Positions 20,545 to 29,281 of a DNA stretch of 57,646 nucleotides are shown here, one piece after another. How positions within the stretch are numbered: the first letter of the stretch is position 1; every line of letters starts with the position of its first letter. The position numbers were made by a program, and so were the translations under genes. Location of the stretch: positions 1 to 57,646 of the forward strand of contig CACISL010000009.1 in NCBI GenBank assembly GCA_902589305.1. The letters are read 5' to 3'. The stretch comes from an uncultured Pelagibacteraceae bacterium (GTDB lineage Bacteria > Pseudomonadota > Alphaproteobacteria > Pelagibacterales > Pelagibacteraceae). The notes beneath the pieces were generated by a model. That model was not told the origin of the DNA. It made no database searches and worked only from the letters and a program-made list of their open reading frames with translations.

Positions 20545-21243
20545 ATGATTGTTTATGGTAATGGCTTTATCGCTAAAAATTTGAAAAAGATAAAAATACA
20601 AAAAAAGTTTATTTTGTATGCAGCTGGTGTATCTAATTCAAACTCTAAAAATCAAAAAGAATATTTGAGAGAAATCAAAACATTTGAAGAGTTTAAAAAA
20701 AATTATGATAAAAAAATTTTAATTTACATAAGCACTCTTAGTACGGAAAACAAATATTTAAAGAAAGATAAATACGTAAAAAACAAAATTTTTATCGAGA
20801 AACTAATAAAGAAAGATATCAAAAAATATATAATCGTCAGGCTTCCACAAGTAATAGGTAAAAATAATAATAAATATACATTAACTAACAATATTTATAA
20901 CTCTATAAAAAGAAAAAAAAGTTTCATTTTATGGAGAAATTCAAAAAGAAATTTAATTGATATAGATGATATAAAAATTATTTTAGGAAAATATTTATCT
21001 CAAAACCCTAAAATTAATTCCACTCTAAACATTTTTAATCCAAACTCTACAAGTGTAAAATATCTTTTACAAATTTTTGAGGAAATACTTAGGAAAAAAA
21101 TAAAGATTAAAGTAAAAAACACTATAAATAAAAATATTAATTTAAAAAAAATAAAAAAAACAACACAATTACCAAAATATTACTATAGTAAAATTATGAA
21201 AAAAAATTATTTAAAAAAAACTTTAATTAAGTATTACAAATGA
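20545..21243 (+). CDS. Short NAD-dependent epimerase/dehydratase-like SDR protein
   Basis: A 232-residue protein that starts directly at a Rossmann strand (MIVYGNGFIAKNL, a G-x-G-x-x-A variant of the SDR glycine motif). It has a Ser-rich strand (YISTLST), then Y77-x3-K81 (KYVKNK), which matches the SDR catalytic Tyr-Lys pair, and YIIVRLPQVIG as in extended SDR sugar epimerases/reductases. It is shorter than typical extended SDRs (about 300 residues), and the C-terminal substrate-binding part is reduced and very lysine-rich. Its stop overlaps the GT2 start by four bases, so the two are coupled. A nucleotide-sugar or lipid-linked sugar is the likely substrate, by analogy only. Confidence 0.65.
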   Translation: MIVYGNGFIAKNLKKIKIQKKFILYAAGVSNSNSKNQKEYLREIKTFEEFKKNYDKKILIYISTLSTENKYLKKDKYVKNKIFIEKLIKKDIKKYIIVRLPQVIGKNNNKYTLTNNIYNSIKRKKSFILWRNSKRNLIDIDDIKIILGKYLSQNPKINSTLNIFNPNSTSVKYLLQIFEEILRKKIKIKVKNTINKNINLKKIKKTTQLPKYYYSKIMKKNYLKKTLIKYYK

Positions 21244-22025
21244 AACTTTCTATCATTATACCAGTTTATAACAGTAGTAAAATATTAAAGACTTTATTAG
21301 ATAGTATTCACACTCATGTAGCAAGTTTAGTTGGAGAATCTTTAGAAGTAATTTTAATTAATGACAAAAGTTTAGATGATAGCTGGTCTGAGATTAAAAG
21401 AATGAAAATAAAATATAATTATATAAAAGGAATTAATTTAAGAAAGAATTATGGTCAACATAGCGCGATTTTCTGCGGATTAAAAAATTGCTCAGGCGAT
21501 AAAATTATTTGTATGGATGATGATATGCAACACGATCCCAAGCATATTCCTAAATTGATAAATCAACTTGATAACTACGACGTTTGCTATGTTAAGTATG
21601 TTAAAAGAGAACATAATTATTTTAAAATTTTAATAAGCCAAATTAATAATTTGGTTTCGAGTTTTTTAATGAGTAAATCGATAAAAATTTATACCTCATC
21701 TTTCAAATGCTTTAATAAAACAATCAATAATAAAATTATAGCTAATGATGATACCTTTGTTTTTTTAGATTATTGGATTTTCAAATACTCCAGAAAAATT
21801 ACTTCAATAGATGTAACACATAATAAAAGATTATTTGGAAAAACTAATTATGGTTTTAAAGAACTATTAACTTTGTGGTCAAAAATGATTTTTTTAATTG
21901 AAGTTGAAAAAAAAAATTTTAAATATTTTATTATTTTAATAATTAGATTTTTCTTCAGAACTTTTCTAAAAAGTTATATTAGTTATAGAAAAAAAATTTC
22001 TATAGAAATTCAAGAAATAATTTGA
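21240..22025 (+). CDS. GT2 glycosyltransferase, polyprenyl-phosphate-sugar synthase-like
   Basis: A 261-residue GT-A-fold glycosyltransferase. It begins MKLSIIIPVYNSSKILK, has the nucleotide-binding ILINDKSLDDS, and the metal-binding DDD at 93-95 in CMDDDMQHDP. The block GINLRKNYGQHSAIFCGL followed by 'MDDDMQHDP' is typical of dolichyl/undecaprenyl-phosphate sugar synthases (DPM1/ArnC-like). The two C-terminal membrane helices found in many ArnC-type enzymes are reduced to one hydrophobic stretch (FIILIIRFFFRTF). The donor sugar is unknown. It converges on leuB with three bases between the stops. Confidence 0.8.
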   Translation: MKLSIIIPVYNSSKILKTLLDSIHTHVASLVGESLEVILINDKSLDDSWSEIKRMKIKYNYIKGINLRKNYGQHSAIFCGLKNCSGDKIICMDDDMQHDPKHIPKLINQLDNYDVCYVKYVKREHNYFKILISQINNLVSSFLMSKSIKIYTSSFKCFNKTINNKIIANDDTFVFLDYWIFKYSRKITSIDVTHNKRLFGKTNYGFKELLTLWSKMIFLIEVEKKNFKYFIILIIRFFFRTFLKSYISYRKKISIEIQEII

Positions 22026-22037
22026 AATTTATTTCAA
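22022..22037. terminator. Weak hairpin between convergent GT2 gene and leuB
   Basis: TTGAAA-TTTA-TTTCAA is a six-base stem over the two converging stop codons, followed by T/A-rich DNA on both sides. It is AT-only except for one G-C pair, so it would be a poor terminator; it is listed because no other terminator is visible at this convergent junction. Confidence 0.25.
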
Positions 22038-23132
22038 GTTGTTGATAATAGCGTTACCCATTTCAGATGTGGAAACTTCTTTCATATTTTTAGACATAAT
22101 GTCTTTTGTTCTTAATCCATCATCAAGTACTTTTTGAACAGCAAGATCAAGTTGGTCAGCTTCTTTTAAAAGATCAAGAGAATATCTCAATGCCATTGAT
22201 AAGCTTAAAATTGTAGCAATAGGATTAGCAACATTTTTACCTTCAATATCTGGTGCAGACCCATGAACTGGTTCATAAAGTGATCTTATTCTACCATTTT
22301 TATCTCTCAGCCCTAATGAAGCTGAGGGCAATAAACCCAAAGAACCAGTTAACATAGCTGCTTCGTCAGATAACATATCTCCAAATAGATTATCAGCTAA
22401 GATCACATCAAATTGTTTTGGATTTCTCAAAAGTTGCATTGCACAGTTATCTGCAAGCATATGATTTAACTCAACTTTTTTAAATTCTTTGTCTTTTATT
22501 GCTTGAACTTCCTCTCTCCATAAAACTCCTGCTTCCATGACATTTGATTTTTCACAAGATGTAACCGAGTTTCTTCTTTTTTTTGCTAAATCAAAAGCTA
22601 CTCTAGCAATTCTATGAATTTCTGAAGTAGTGTAAGTATGAGTATTAATACCTTTTCTTTGATTATTTTCAATTGGCTCTATTCCTCGCGGTTCACCGAA
22701 ATAAATACCGCCAGTTAATTCTCTTACAATCATAATATCTAAACCAGATACAACCTCTGGCTTAAGAGTTGAAGAGTCAACTAATTGTTTAAAACAAATA
22801 GCTGGTCTTAAGTTAGCAAATAACTTTAATTCTTTTCTAAGTTTTAAAAGAGCTCTCTCAGGTTTTTTTGAGAATTCTAGATTATCCCATTTCGGTCCAC
22901 CGCAAGCACCTAATATTACTGCATCGGACTCTAAAGATTTATAAAAAACTTCATCAGTTATTGGAACTTTATTAGCGTCAATAGATGCACCACCAATTAA
23001 TTCTTGGCTTAAAACAAAATCTAAAGACTTTGTTTTATTCATCCATTCTAGTATTTTTCTTACCTCAGCTACTACTTCTGGGCCTATTCCGTCACCAGGT
23101 AAAAGCAATATTTTCCTAGTTTTTTTAGCCAT
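22029..23132 (-). CDS. leuB: 3-isopropylmalate dehydrogenase
   Basis: A 367-residue NAD enzyme that oxidises and decarboxylates 3-isopropylmalate in leucine synthesis. Family blocks seen: [16 protein letters not shown], the substrate arginines in [29 protein letters not shown], and the metal-binding [17 protein letters not shown]. The start overlaps leuD by eight bases. Leu genes are in the order leuC-leuD-leuB. Confidence 0.97.
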   Translation of the reverse strand: MAKKTRKILLLPGDGIGPEVVAEVRKILEWMNKTKSLDFVLSQELIGGASIDANKVPITDEVFYKSLESDAVILGACGGPKWDNLEFSKKPERALLKLRKELKLFANLRPAICFKQLVDSSTLKPEVVSGLDIMIVRELTGGIYFGEPRGIEPIENNQRKGINTHTYTTSEIHRIARVAFDLAKKRRNSVTSCEKSNVMEAGVLWREEVQAIKDKEFKKVELNHMLADNCAMQLLRNPKQFDVILADNLFGDMLSDEAAMLTGSLGLLPSASLGLRDKNGRIRSLYEPVHGSAPDIEGKNVANPIATILSLSMALRYSLDLLKEADQLDLAVQKVLDDGLRTKDIMSKNMKEVSTSEMGNAIINNLK

Positions 23133-23733
23133 TTATTAATGTCCAGGGTTTTGTGGTTTGTAATTTTTTTTCGTATTCGTCTATTTTAGAAATTTTTTCC
23201 ATTGAAAGGGCAATATCATCAAGTCCTTCCATCAAGCATTTTTTTTTAAAGGCATCGAGTTCGAACTTAACAACTTTATTTCCATATCTTATTTCTTGTT
23301 TCTCTAAACTTATTTCAATTTCTTCTTTTCTCTTTGAATAATCTGCTAACTCAACAACAATTTTATCATCAATTTTAATTGGAAGAATTCCATTTTTAAA
23401 ACAATTGTTATAAAAAATATCTGCAAAACTTGAACTGATCACGCTCTTTATACCAAAATCAGAAAGTGCCCATGGTGCGTGCTCTCTTGATGAACCACAT
23501 CCAAAATTTTTTCCTGCTAACAAAATTTTTGATTTATTATAAGGTTCTTTATTAAGAATAAAATCATTAATTTTTTTTCCATTTTCATCATAACGCATTT
23601 CATAAAAGAGACTTTTACCTAGACCTGTTCTTTTAATCGTTTTTAAAAACTGTTTTGGAATTATCATATCTGTATCAATATTTTGTAAAGATAAGTAAGA
23701 CGGTATTGATTTAAGATTATCGAATTTTTCCAT
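23125..23733 (-). CDS. leuD: 3-isopropylmalate dehydratase small subunit
   Basis: A 202-residue swivel-domain subunit that pairs with LeuC to isomerise 2- to 3-isopropylmalate. It contains [14 protein letters not shown] and the signature [14 protein letters not shown]. Spacing to leuC is one base, and its 3' end overlaps leuB by eight bases. Confidence 0.97.
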   Translation of the reverse strand: MEKFDNLKSIPSYLSLQNIDTDMIIPKQFLKTIKRTGLGKSLFYEMRYDENGKKINDFILNKEPYNKSKILLAGKNFGCGSSREHAPWALSDFGIKSVISSSFADIFYNNCFKNGILPIKIDDKIVVELADYSKRKEEIEISLEKQEIRYGNKVVKFELDAFKKKCLMEGLDDIALSMEKISKIDEYEKKLQTTKPWTLING

Positions 23734-23734
23734 T

Positions 23735-25132
23735 CTATATTTCTCTTACGTCAGTTAAACGTCCTTTAATCGCGGCAGCTATAGCCATACCTGGACTGAC
23801 TAAATGCGTTCTTCCTCCTCGACCTTGTCTGCCTTCAAAATTTCTATTTGATGTTGATGCGCATCTCTCTTTGGGCTTTAATTGATCAGGGTTCATACCA
23901 AGACACATTGAGCAACCTGGTTCTCTCCACTCAAACCCTGCTTCTTTAAAAATTTTATCAATTCCCTCTTTCTCTGCCTGCTCTTTTACTAATCCAGAAC
24001 CGGGGACGACCATCGCACTAACATTTTCAGCTATTTTTTTGCCTTTTAAAAGTTCTGCGGCTAATCTTAAATCCTCAATTCTTCCATTAGTACAACTGCC
24101 TATAAAAATTTTATCGATTTTAATCTCTGAAATTTTCGTATTTGCTTTTAAACCCATGTAATCGAGAGATCTTTTCATAGCCATTTTTCTATCTTCGTTC
24201 CTCTCATCTTCAGGATCAGGCACTACTCCAGTGACTGGTGATACATCTTGAGGAGATGTTCCCCAAGTGACTAATGGCTCTATGTTTTTCCCATCGATAT
24301 TTATCTCTTTATCAAATTTACAATCTTTGTCAGAATATAAAGTCTTCCAGAACTCTACAGCTTTTGTCCAATTTTCACCTTTTGGTGACATAGTTTTACC
24401 TTCTAAATAATTGAACGTTTTTTCATCAGGTGCAATTAGACCTGCTCTTGCGCCCGCCTCGATAGTCATATTGCAAACAGTCATTCTTTCTTCCATGCTT
24501 AAGCTTTTAATTACATCGCCAGCAAATTCGACTACATATCCGGTACCACCTGCAGTTCCTATTGTGCCTATAATTTTTAAAATTACGTCTTTGGCTGTAA
24601 CCCCTTTTGGCAAATTACCGTTAACATTAATTCTCAAGTTTTTTGATTTTTTTTGCATCAAAGTTTGTGTAGCAAGAACATGTTCGACTTCGGATGTTCC
24701 TATTCCAAACGCTAACGCGCCGAATGCGCCGTGAGTTGCGGTATGGCTGTCACCACATACGATTACTGTTCCTGGCTGAGTAAAACCTTGTTCGGGTCCT
24801 ATAATATGTACTATACCCTGACGCTTATCATTAACATCAAATAGCTCTACTCCAAAATCTTTACAATTTTTTCTTAATGTTTCAACTTGTATTCTAGAGT
24901 CTTCATCATTTATACCTTTAGATCTATCAGTTGTTGGTACGTTGTGATCAGGAACAGCGAGAGTAAGCTCTGGTCTTCTGACTTTTCTATTTTGTATTCT
25001 AAGTCCTTCAAAAGCTTGTGGGCTTGTAACTTCATGAACTAAATGTCTATCAACATAAATTAATGATGTGCCATCGCTTTGTTCGTGAACAAGATGGTTT
25101 TCCCATATCTTATCGTATAGAGTTTTGGACAT
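23735..25132 (-). CDS. leuC: 3-isopropylmalate dehydratase large subunit
   Basis: A 465-residue aconitase-family subunit with the [4Fe-4S] cysteines in [13 protein letters not shown] and [32 protein letters not shown] is also typical. It starts only five bases after the rplS stop on the same strand, so leucine synthesis may be read through from the ribosomal-protein operon. Confidence 0.97.
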   Translation of the reverse strand: MSKTLYDKIWENHLVHEQSDGTSLIYVDRHLVHEVTSPQAFEGLRIQNRKVRRPELTLAVPDHNVPTTDRSKGINDEDSRIQVETLRKNCKDFGVELFDVNDKRQGIVHIIGPEQGFTQPGTVIVCGDSHTATHGAFGALAFGIGTSEVEHVLATQTLMQKKSKNLRINVNGNLPKGVTAKDVILKIIGTIGTAGGTGYVVEFAGDVIKSLSMEERMTVCNMTIEAGARAGLIAPDEKTFNYLEGKTMSPKGENWTKAVEFWKTLYSDKDCKFDKEINIDGKNIEPLVTWGTSPQDVSPVTGVVPDPEDERNEDRKMAMKRSLDYMGLKANTKISEIKIDKIFIGSCTNGRIEDLRLAAELLKGKKIAENVSAMVVPGSGLVKEQAEKEGIDKIFKEAGFEWREPGCSMCLGMNPDQLKPKERCASTSNRNFEGRQGRGGRTHLVSPGMAIAAAIKGRLTDVREI

Positions 25133-25137
25133 GTATT

Positions 25138-25647
25138 CTATTTTTTTTCGTCAGTTGGCTTTTTAGCTTCAACTTTGACTTTTGGAGCTTCTTTTTTAAC
25201 TTCTTCTGTTTTAATTTCCTGCTTTTCGGACTCGATTGGTTTTGCCTTTGGTTCCTCAGGTTTTACTGTAACGTCCACACCAATCTTCTTTTTAATTTTT
25301 TCAGCAATCCTAGCTGATTTTCCTTTTCTATCTCTTAAATAATAAAGTTTCGCTCTTCTTACTTTCCCTGATCTAATTACTTTAATTGAATCTACATTGG
25401 GACTGTAAAGAGCAAATGTTCTCTCTACTCCCTCACCGAATGAAATTTTTCTAACTGTAAAAGAAGAGTTGATATCTCTATTTTTTTTAGCTATGCAAAC
25501 ACCTTCAAAATATTGAATTCTCTCTCTCTTGCCTTCTACAATCTTAACACCAACTTTTATTGTGTCGCCAGGAGAAAAGTCAGTAATTTTTTTGTTGGCA
25601 ACTATTTTTTTAATTGCTGCTTTGTTAATGTCTTCAATGTTTTTCAT
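25138..25647 (-). CDS. rplS: Ribosomal protein L19 with charged C-terminal tail
   Basis: A 169-residue L19. The core (to about residue 125) has the family blocks [25 protein letters not shown] and [14 protein letters not shown], with [19 protein letters not shown] at its end. L19 is normally about 115-120 residues; the extra 45 residues are Lys/Glu/Pro/Val-rich (for example [19 protein letters not shown]) and look disordered. The tail resembles in composition the tail on S16 in the same operon. The ATG overlaps trmD by 14 bases. Confidence 0.95.
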   Translation of the reverse strand: MKNIEDINKAAIKKIVANKKITDFSPGDTIKVGVKIVEGKRERIQYFEGVCIAKKNRDINSSFTVRKISFGEGVERTFALYSPNVDSIKVIRSGKVRRAKLYYLRDRKGKSARIAEKIKKKIGVDVTVKPEEPKAKPIESEKQEIKTEEVKKEAPKVKVEAKKPTDEKK

Positions 25648-26335
25648 TTTTTTTCTCTAAATATTTTTTCCAAAGATCAGGTCTTTGGCGTCGTGTTATA
25701 GCCTCTGATTGAGATAAACGCCACCCTTTTATTTTGGCATGATCGCCTGAAAATAAGACCTCAGGAGGGCTTTTACCTTCCCATTCCCTAGGTTTGGTAT
25801 ATTGAGGATATTCTAATAGGTGGTTTTCAAAACTTTCTTCTTTGGTGGAGTCATCATTTCCTAGCACTCCAGGTAATAGTCTTATTAAAGCGTCAACAAA
25901 AACAAAAGATGCTGGCTCACCCCCTGATAGAACAAAATCACCCAAACTATATTCCTCAATATTTCTTGTCTCAAGGAGTCTTTGATCCACACCCTCAAAA
26001 TGACCACAGATAAGGTTTAAGTTTGTTTCTTTACTTAAAGATCTAGCAACGTTTTGATCAAATTTTTTACCTCTCGGAGATAAATAAATAATTCTTTCAC
26101 CTTTTTTTATATTCTTATCAAGAGCTGATGCTAATATATCAGGACGTAAGAGCATTCCACTTCCGCCTCCAAAGGGAGTGTCGTCTACTGTACCGTGATT
26201 ATCTTTCGAATAGTCTCTAATATTTATTACTTTTAAATTCCAAATTTTGTTTTGCTTTGCCTTTTTAAAAATTCCGATATCTAAAGGACCAGGAAATAAA
26301 TCTGGATATAAAGTAAAAATTTTTACTTCTAACAT
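25634..26335 (-). CDS. trmD: tRNA (guanine-N1)-methyltransferase
   Basis: A 233-residue SPOUT methyltransferase that makes m1G37 in tRNAs and prevents frameshifting. The N-terminal [15 protein letters not shown] and the [13 protein letters not shown] block are typical, and the SAM-binding trefoil-knot region is [15 protein letters not shown] plus [15 protein letters not shown]. It sits in the conserved rpsP-trmD-rplS order. The usual rimM gene between rpsP and trmD is absent. Confidence 0.96.
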   Translation of the reverse strand: MLEVKIFTLYPDLFPGPLDIGIFKKAKQNKIWNLKVINIRDYSKDNHGTVDDTPFGGGSGMLLRPDILASALDKNIKKGERIIYLSPRGKKFDQNVARSLSKETNLNLICGHFEGVDQRLLETRNIEEYSLGDFVLSGGEPASFVFVDALIRLLPGVLGNDDSTKEESFENHLLEYPQYTKPREWEGKSPPEVLFSGDHAKIKGWRLSQSEAITRRQRPDLWKKYLEKKNEKH

Positions 26336-26352
26336 CTCTTATAACCTTTTTG

Positions 26353-26934
26353 TTAAGCCTTTTTTTCTTCTTTCTTCGGCTCTTCCTTTTTAGCCTCCGC
26401 TTTAGGTTGTTCCTTTTTAGGTTCTTCCTTCTTCGGCTCTTCCTTTTTAGCCTCCGCTTTAGGTTGTTCCTTTTTAGGTTCTTCCTTCTTCGGCTCTTCC
26501 TTTTTAGCCTCCGCTTTAGGTTGTTCCTTTTTAGGTTCTTCCTTTTTATCTTCAGCTTTTTGATCAGGCTTTTTACCGTCTGCTGTTGGAGCATCTTTTT
26601 TAGTTTCTTCTTTTTTATCTCCTTCAGCTTTTTTTCTATCTTTTTTTGGTATTGCCTTTTGAGGATTGTTCCCAGGTTTTGGCATTGGCATTAACTGCGC
26701 CTCGCCTAGTAATCTAGAAACTCTCATCGTTGGCTGAGCTCCTTTACTCATCCAATATTTTACTCTTTCTGCTTCTACTTTTATTCTTTCCTTTTTATCT
26801 TTAGGAAGCAAAGGATTGTAAGAGCCAATTTTTTCAATAAATTTTCCATCTCTTGGGTATCTACTGTCAGCAATTACAATTTTATAAATGGGTCTTTTTC
26901 TTACTCCGCCCATTGATAGTCTTATTCTTAACAT
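26353..26934 (-). CDS. rpsP: Ribosomal protein S16 with long repeat-containing tail
   Basis: A 193-residue S16. The first 85 residues are a normal S16 ([45 protein letters not shown]). S16 is usually 80-100 residues. The remaining 105 are nearly all Lys, Glu, Pro, Ala and Gln, including three perfect 19-residue repeats built on [19 protein letters not shown]. The tail is predicted to be unstructured and would extend from the small-subunit body. It is 10 bases after ffh and 17 before trmD. Long tails of this kind also occur in some other alphaproteobacterial S16 proteins. Confidence 0.95.
   Translation of the reverse strand: MLRIRLSMGGVRKRPIYKIVIADSRYPRDGKFIEKIGSYNPLLPKDKKERIKVEAERVKYWMSKGAQPTMRVSRLLGEAQLMPMPKPGNNPQKAIPKKDRKKAEGDKKEETKKDAPTADGKKPDQKAEDKKEEPKKEQPKAEAKKEEPKKEEPKKEQPKAEAKKEEPKKEEPKKEQPKAEAKKEEPKKEEKKA
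26374..26544 (-). repeat. Three perfect tandem copies of a 57-base coding repeat in rpsP
   Basis: Units start at 26374, 26431 and 26488 and each is 57 bases long. The three copies are identical base for base, and a fourth begins to diverge at 26545. Each unit encodes 19 residues in frame, so copy-number change would not shift the reading frame. Identity at synonymous positions points to recent duplication or continuing repeat homogenisation. Confidence 0.95.
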
Positions 26935-26944
26935 TTTATACCTT

Positions 26945-28297
26945 TCATTTTAGTTGATTGAGCATTTCATCTGGGATCATCCCGGATGGAATTTTTTTTC
27001 CTTGAGACATTTTTTTCATCATGTCTGACATCATTTTAAATTGTTTTAACAGTTTATTAATTTTTGAAACATCTACACCTGCTCCTTTAGAAATTCTTTT
27101 ACGTCTTGATCCGCTAATAATTTTTGGATTTTCTCTTTCATTTTTAGTCATTGATAAAATAATTGCTTCATTCTCCACTAACATTTTTTCATCTATTTTT
27201 GCTTGATCCATTTTTGCTTTCATTTTATTCACTCCTGGCAACATAGACATAACCCCTTCCATTCCACCCATTTTTTTCATTTGCCTTAACTGTGAAAGAT
27301 ATGAGTCCATTGTGAATATTCCTTTTTTTAATTCATCTTCTGTCTCTTTAATTTTTTCCTCACTTAAATCTTGTTGAGCTTTTTCTACTAAAGTTACTAC
27401 ATCGCCCATTCCCAATATTCTGTTAGCTAATCGGTCAGGATGAAAAAGTTCAAGATCGGTGATTTTCTCTCCAACACCAATATATTTAATTGGTTTGCCA
27501 GTCACATGTTTCATGCTTAATGCTGCACCACCACGTGCATCACCATCAACCCTCGTAAGAATAATTCCAGAAAGATTAACAGCAGTGTCAAATTCTTTTG
27601 CAACATTTACAGCTATTTGTCCTGTCAACGAGTCAGCTACTAAAATTGTTTCTGCTGGTTTTGTAATGTCTTTAATTTGTTTAATCTCAGACATCATAGG
27701 TAAATCTATCTGAGTTCTTCCTGCTGTATCAAAAATAATAACATCTGAGCCATTAAGATTAGCTGCATTTAATGCCCTTTTAGTAATGTCGATTGGTTGT
27801 TGCTTGTCAACTATAGGCAAACATTGAATTCCATTAGCCTCGGCAAGTAATTTAAGTTGTTCTTGAGCAGCTGGTCTATAAACGTCTAAACTAACTACCA
27901 TTACTTTTTTTTTAAAATTCTTCTCTATATTTTTTGCTAACTTTGCTGCAGACGTTGTTTTACCCGAACCCTGTAATCCAACTAATAAAACGGAGACTGG
28001 TGGAACAGCTTTGAAGTTAAGTTCTTCGTTTTTAGAGCCTAAAATATTAACTAATTCATCGTAAACGATTTTAACTATCATTTGTCCAGCAGATGTTGAT
28101 TTTATAATTTCTTTACCAATAGCTTTAGGTTTTACATTGGCTATAAACTCTTTAGTAACAGGAAGAGCTACGTCGGCCTCTAATAAAGCTAATCGTATCT
28201 CTTTTAAGCCAGAGTCAACTTGCTCCTCTGTCAATGAGGGAGCACTTTTAAGCTTAGAAAAAATACTTTCTAATCTATTTGTTAAATTTTCAAACAT
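26945..28297 (-). CDS. ffh: Signal recognition particle protein Ffh
   Basis: A 450-residue SRP GTPase that directs nascent membrane proteins to FtsY. It has the N domain ([17 protein letters not shown]), the G domain with P-loop [28 protein letters not shown] and DTAGRTQ, then a methionine-rich M domain ([35 protein letters not shown]) that binds 4.5S RNA and signal peptides. An in-frame GTG 18 bases upstream is possible, but the ATG at 28297 gives the family N-terminus. A structured leader lies just upstream. Confidence 0.97.
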   Translation of the reverse strand: MFENLTNRLESIFSKLKSAPSLTEEQVDSGLKEIRLALLEADVALPVTKEFIANVKPKAIGKEIIKSTSAGQMIVKIVYDELVNILGSKNEELNFKAVPPVSVLLVGLQGSGKTTSAAKLAKNIEKNFKKKVMVVSLDVYRPAAQEQLKLLAEANGIQCLPIVDKQQPIDITKRALNAANLNGSDVIIFDTAGRTQIDLPMMSEIKQIKDITKPAETILVADSLTGQIAVNVAKEFDTAVNLSGIILTRVDGDARGGAALSMKHVTGKPIKYIGVGEKITDLELFHPDRLANRILGMGDVVTLVEKAQQDLSEEKIKETEDELKKGIFTMDSYLSQLRQMKKMGGMEGVMSMLPGVNKMKAKMDQAKIDEKMLVENEAIILSMTKNERENPKIISGSRRKRISKGAGVDVSKINKLLKQFKMMSDMMKKMSQGKKIPSGMIPDEMLNQLK

Positions 28298-28410
28298 TTT
28301 TATAACGTCCAACACCTATCGCACTAGTGGGCGAACCTTCGCTGACTAGTGTCGACACTCTTGTTTTCAAGAGCACCGCAAAAACATATGTATTTGCGGA
28401 AAGTTTGTGG
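28298..28410 (-). ncRNA. Structured leader RNA upstream of ffh (candidate cis-regulator)
   Basis: The 164-base gap between ffh and dapF contains four strong hairpins in a row and is visibly richer in G and C than its surroundings. Stems: CCGCAAA/TTTGCGG (28376-28382 with 28393-28399), CTCTTG/CAAGAG (28358-28363 with 28368-28373, TTTT loop), CACTAGT/ACTAGTG (28322-28328 with 28345-28351) enclosing GCGAA/TTCGC (28331-28342), plus a short wobble stem at 28405-28419. From memory, a candidate structured RNA upstream of ffh was described in 'Candidatus Pelagibacter ubique' by Meyer and co-workers (2009); this element is in the same place and fits that class, but I cannot align it. It ends about 20 bases before the ffh start, so it may control ffh translation. 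Confidence 0.6.
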
Positions 28411-28439
28411 AAACTACAATTTGGGGTTTTAAAAGTCAA
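28411..28439 (-). promoter_or_regulatory. Putative promoter for the ffh-rpsP-trmD-rplS-leu operon
   Basis: On the minus strand, TTGACT (28434-28439) is followed after exactly 17 bases by TAGTTT (28411-28416). This would start transcription near 28404, just before the first leader hairpin. The -35 box is good and the -10 box is weak. Confidence 0.4.
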
Positions 28440-28461
28440 TGAATAATTATACTAATCAATT

Positions 28462-29280
28462 ATGACATTAATTAACGCATATAAAATGGATGGATTGGGC
28501 AATGATTTCATTATTATTGATAGAAGATCAAATCCTATCAACTTAACCAAAGATAAAATTATTGAATTAGGAAAAAGGAGCAATATTGGTTTTGATCAGA
28601 TAATTTTTATCGAAAAAGAAAAAGAGAATTCTTTCCCAATAACAATTTTTAATTCTGATGGTGGTGAAGTAAGTGCTTGTGGAAATGGTTCAAGATGTGT
28701 CGCTTATCTTTTGAGTAAAGATTTAAATGCTAACCAAATAAAATTAAGAACAAGTAATCGGGTTCTTAATGCTAAAATTGTTGAAAATTTAATGGTAAAA
28801 CTTGAAATGGGAAAACCTTTGTTTAATTTTGAAGATATTCCGTTATCAAGAATAGTAAATCCTGCTGACGTCACACTAGATATCAAAGGCAAAAAATTTA
28901 CTGGCGGGTTTTGTCTAAATGTAGGAAACCCCCACATAGTTTTTTTTGTAGATGATTGTTTTAAATACGATTTAAAAGTTATAGGACCTTTAATTGAAAA
29001 TCATGAATTATTTCCTGAGAAAACAAATGTTACATTTGCTCAAATTTTAGATAAGAGAAATATTTTAGTTAATGTTTGGGAAAGAGGTGCTGGGCTTACT
29101 AAAGCATGTGGAACAGCAGCTTGCGCAACGGCTGCCGCTGGAAAAAATAATAAATTAGTAGAGAGCAAAGTTGATATTAAATTTAAAGAGGGAGTCTTAA
29201 ATATATTTTTAGATGAAAAAAATAATATATTTATGACTGGTCCAGTGTCAGAAATAAAGAATATAAAACTAGAAATATAA
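28462..29280 (+). CDS. dapF: Diaminopimelate epimerase
   Basis: A 272-residue enzyme that converts LL- to meso-diaminopimelate for lysine and peptidoglycan. Both catalytic cysteines are in their family motifs: EVSACGNGSRCVA and LTKACGTAACATAAA. The N-terminus (YKMDGLGNDFIIID) is typical. It is first of a two-gene plus-strand unit with ftsY, one base apart, and divergent from ffh. In many alphaproteobacteria a MiaB-like gene lies between dapF and ftsY; it is absent here. Confidence 0.97.
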   Translation: MTLINAYKMDGLGNDFIIIDRRSNPINLTKDKIIELGKRSNIGFDQIIFIEKEKENSFPITIFNSDGGEVSACGNGSRCVAYLLSKDLNANQIKLRTSNRVLNAKIVENLMVKLEMGKPLFNFEDIPLSRIVNPADVTLDIKGKKFTGGFCLNVGNPHIVFFVDDCFKYDLKVIGPLIENHELFPEKTNVTFAQILDKRNILVNVWERGAGLTKACGTAACATAAAGKNNKLVESKVDIKFKEGVLNIFLDEKNNIFMTGPVSEIKNIKLEI

Positions 29281-29281
29281 A

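Noticed and set aside
26374-26544. Tandem repeats as a CRISPR array.
   Set aside because: Units are directly adjacent with no spacers, in frame and coding within rpsP.
26350-26694. A plus-strand Leu/Phe/Arg-rich reading frame opposite rpsP.
   Set aside because: It is the complement of the S16 tail repeats; its composition follows from the K/E/P codons on the other strand, and S16 is a certain gene.
28298-28410. A 4.5S/SRP RNA gene next to ffh.
   Set aside because: The hairpins lack the conserved SRP domain IV core (the GGAAG...AGCAG internal loops) on both strands, so it reads better as a cis leader.
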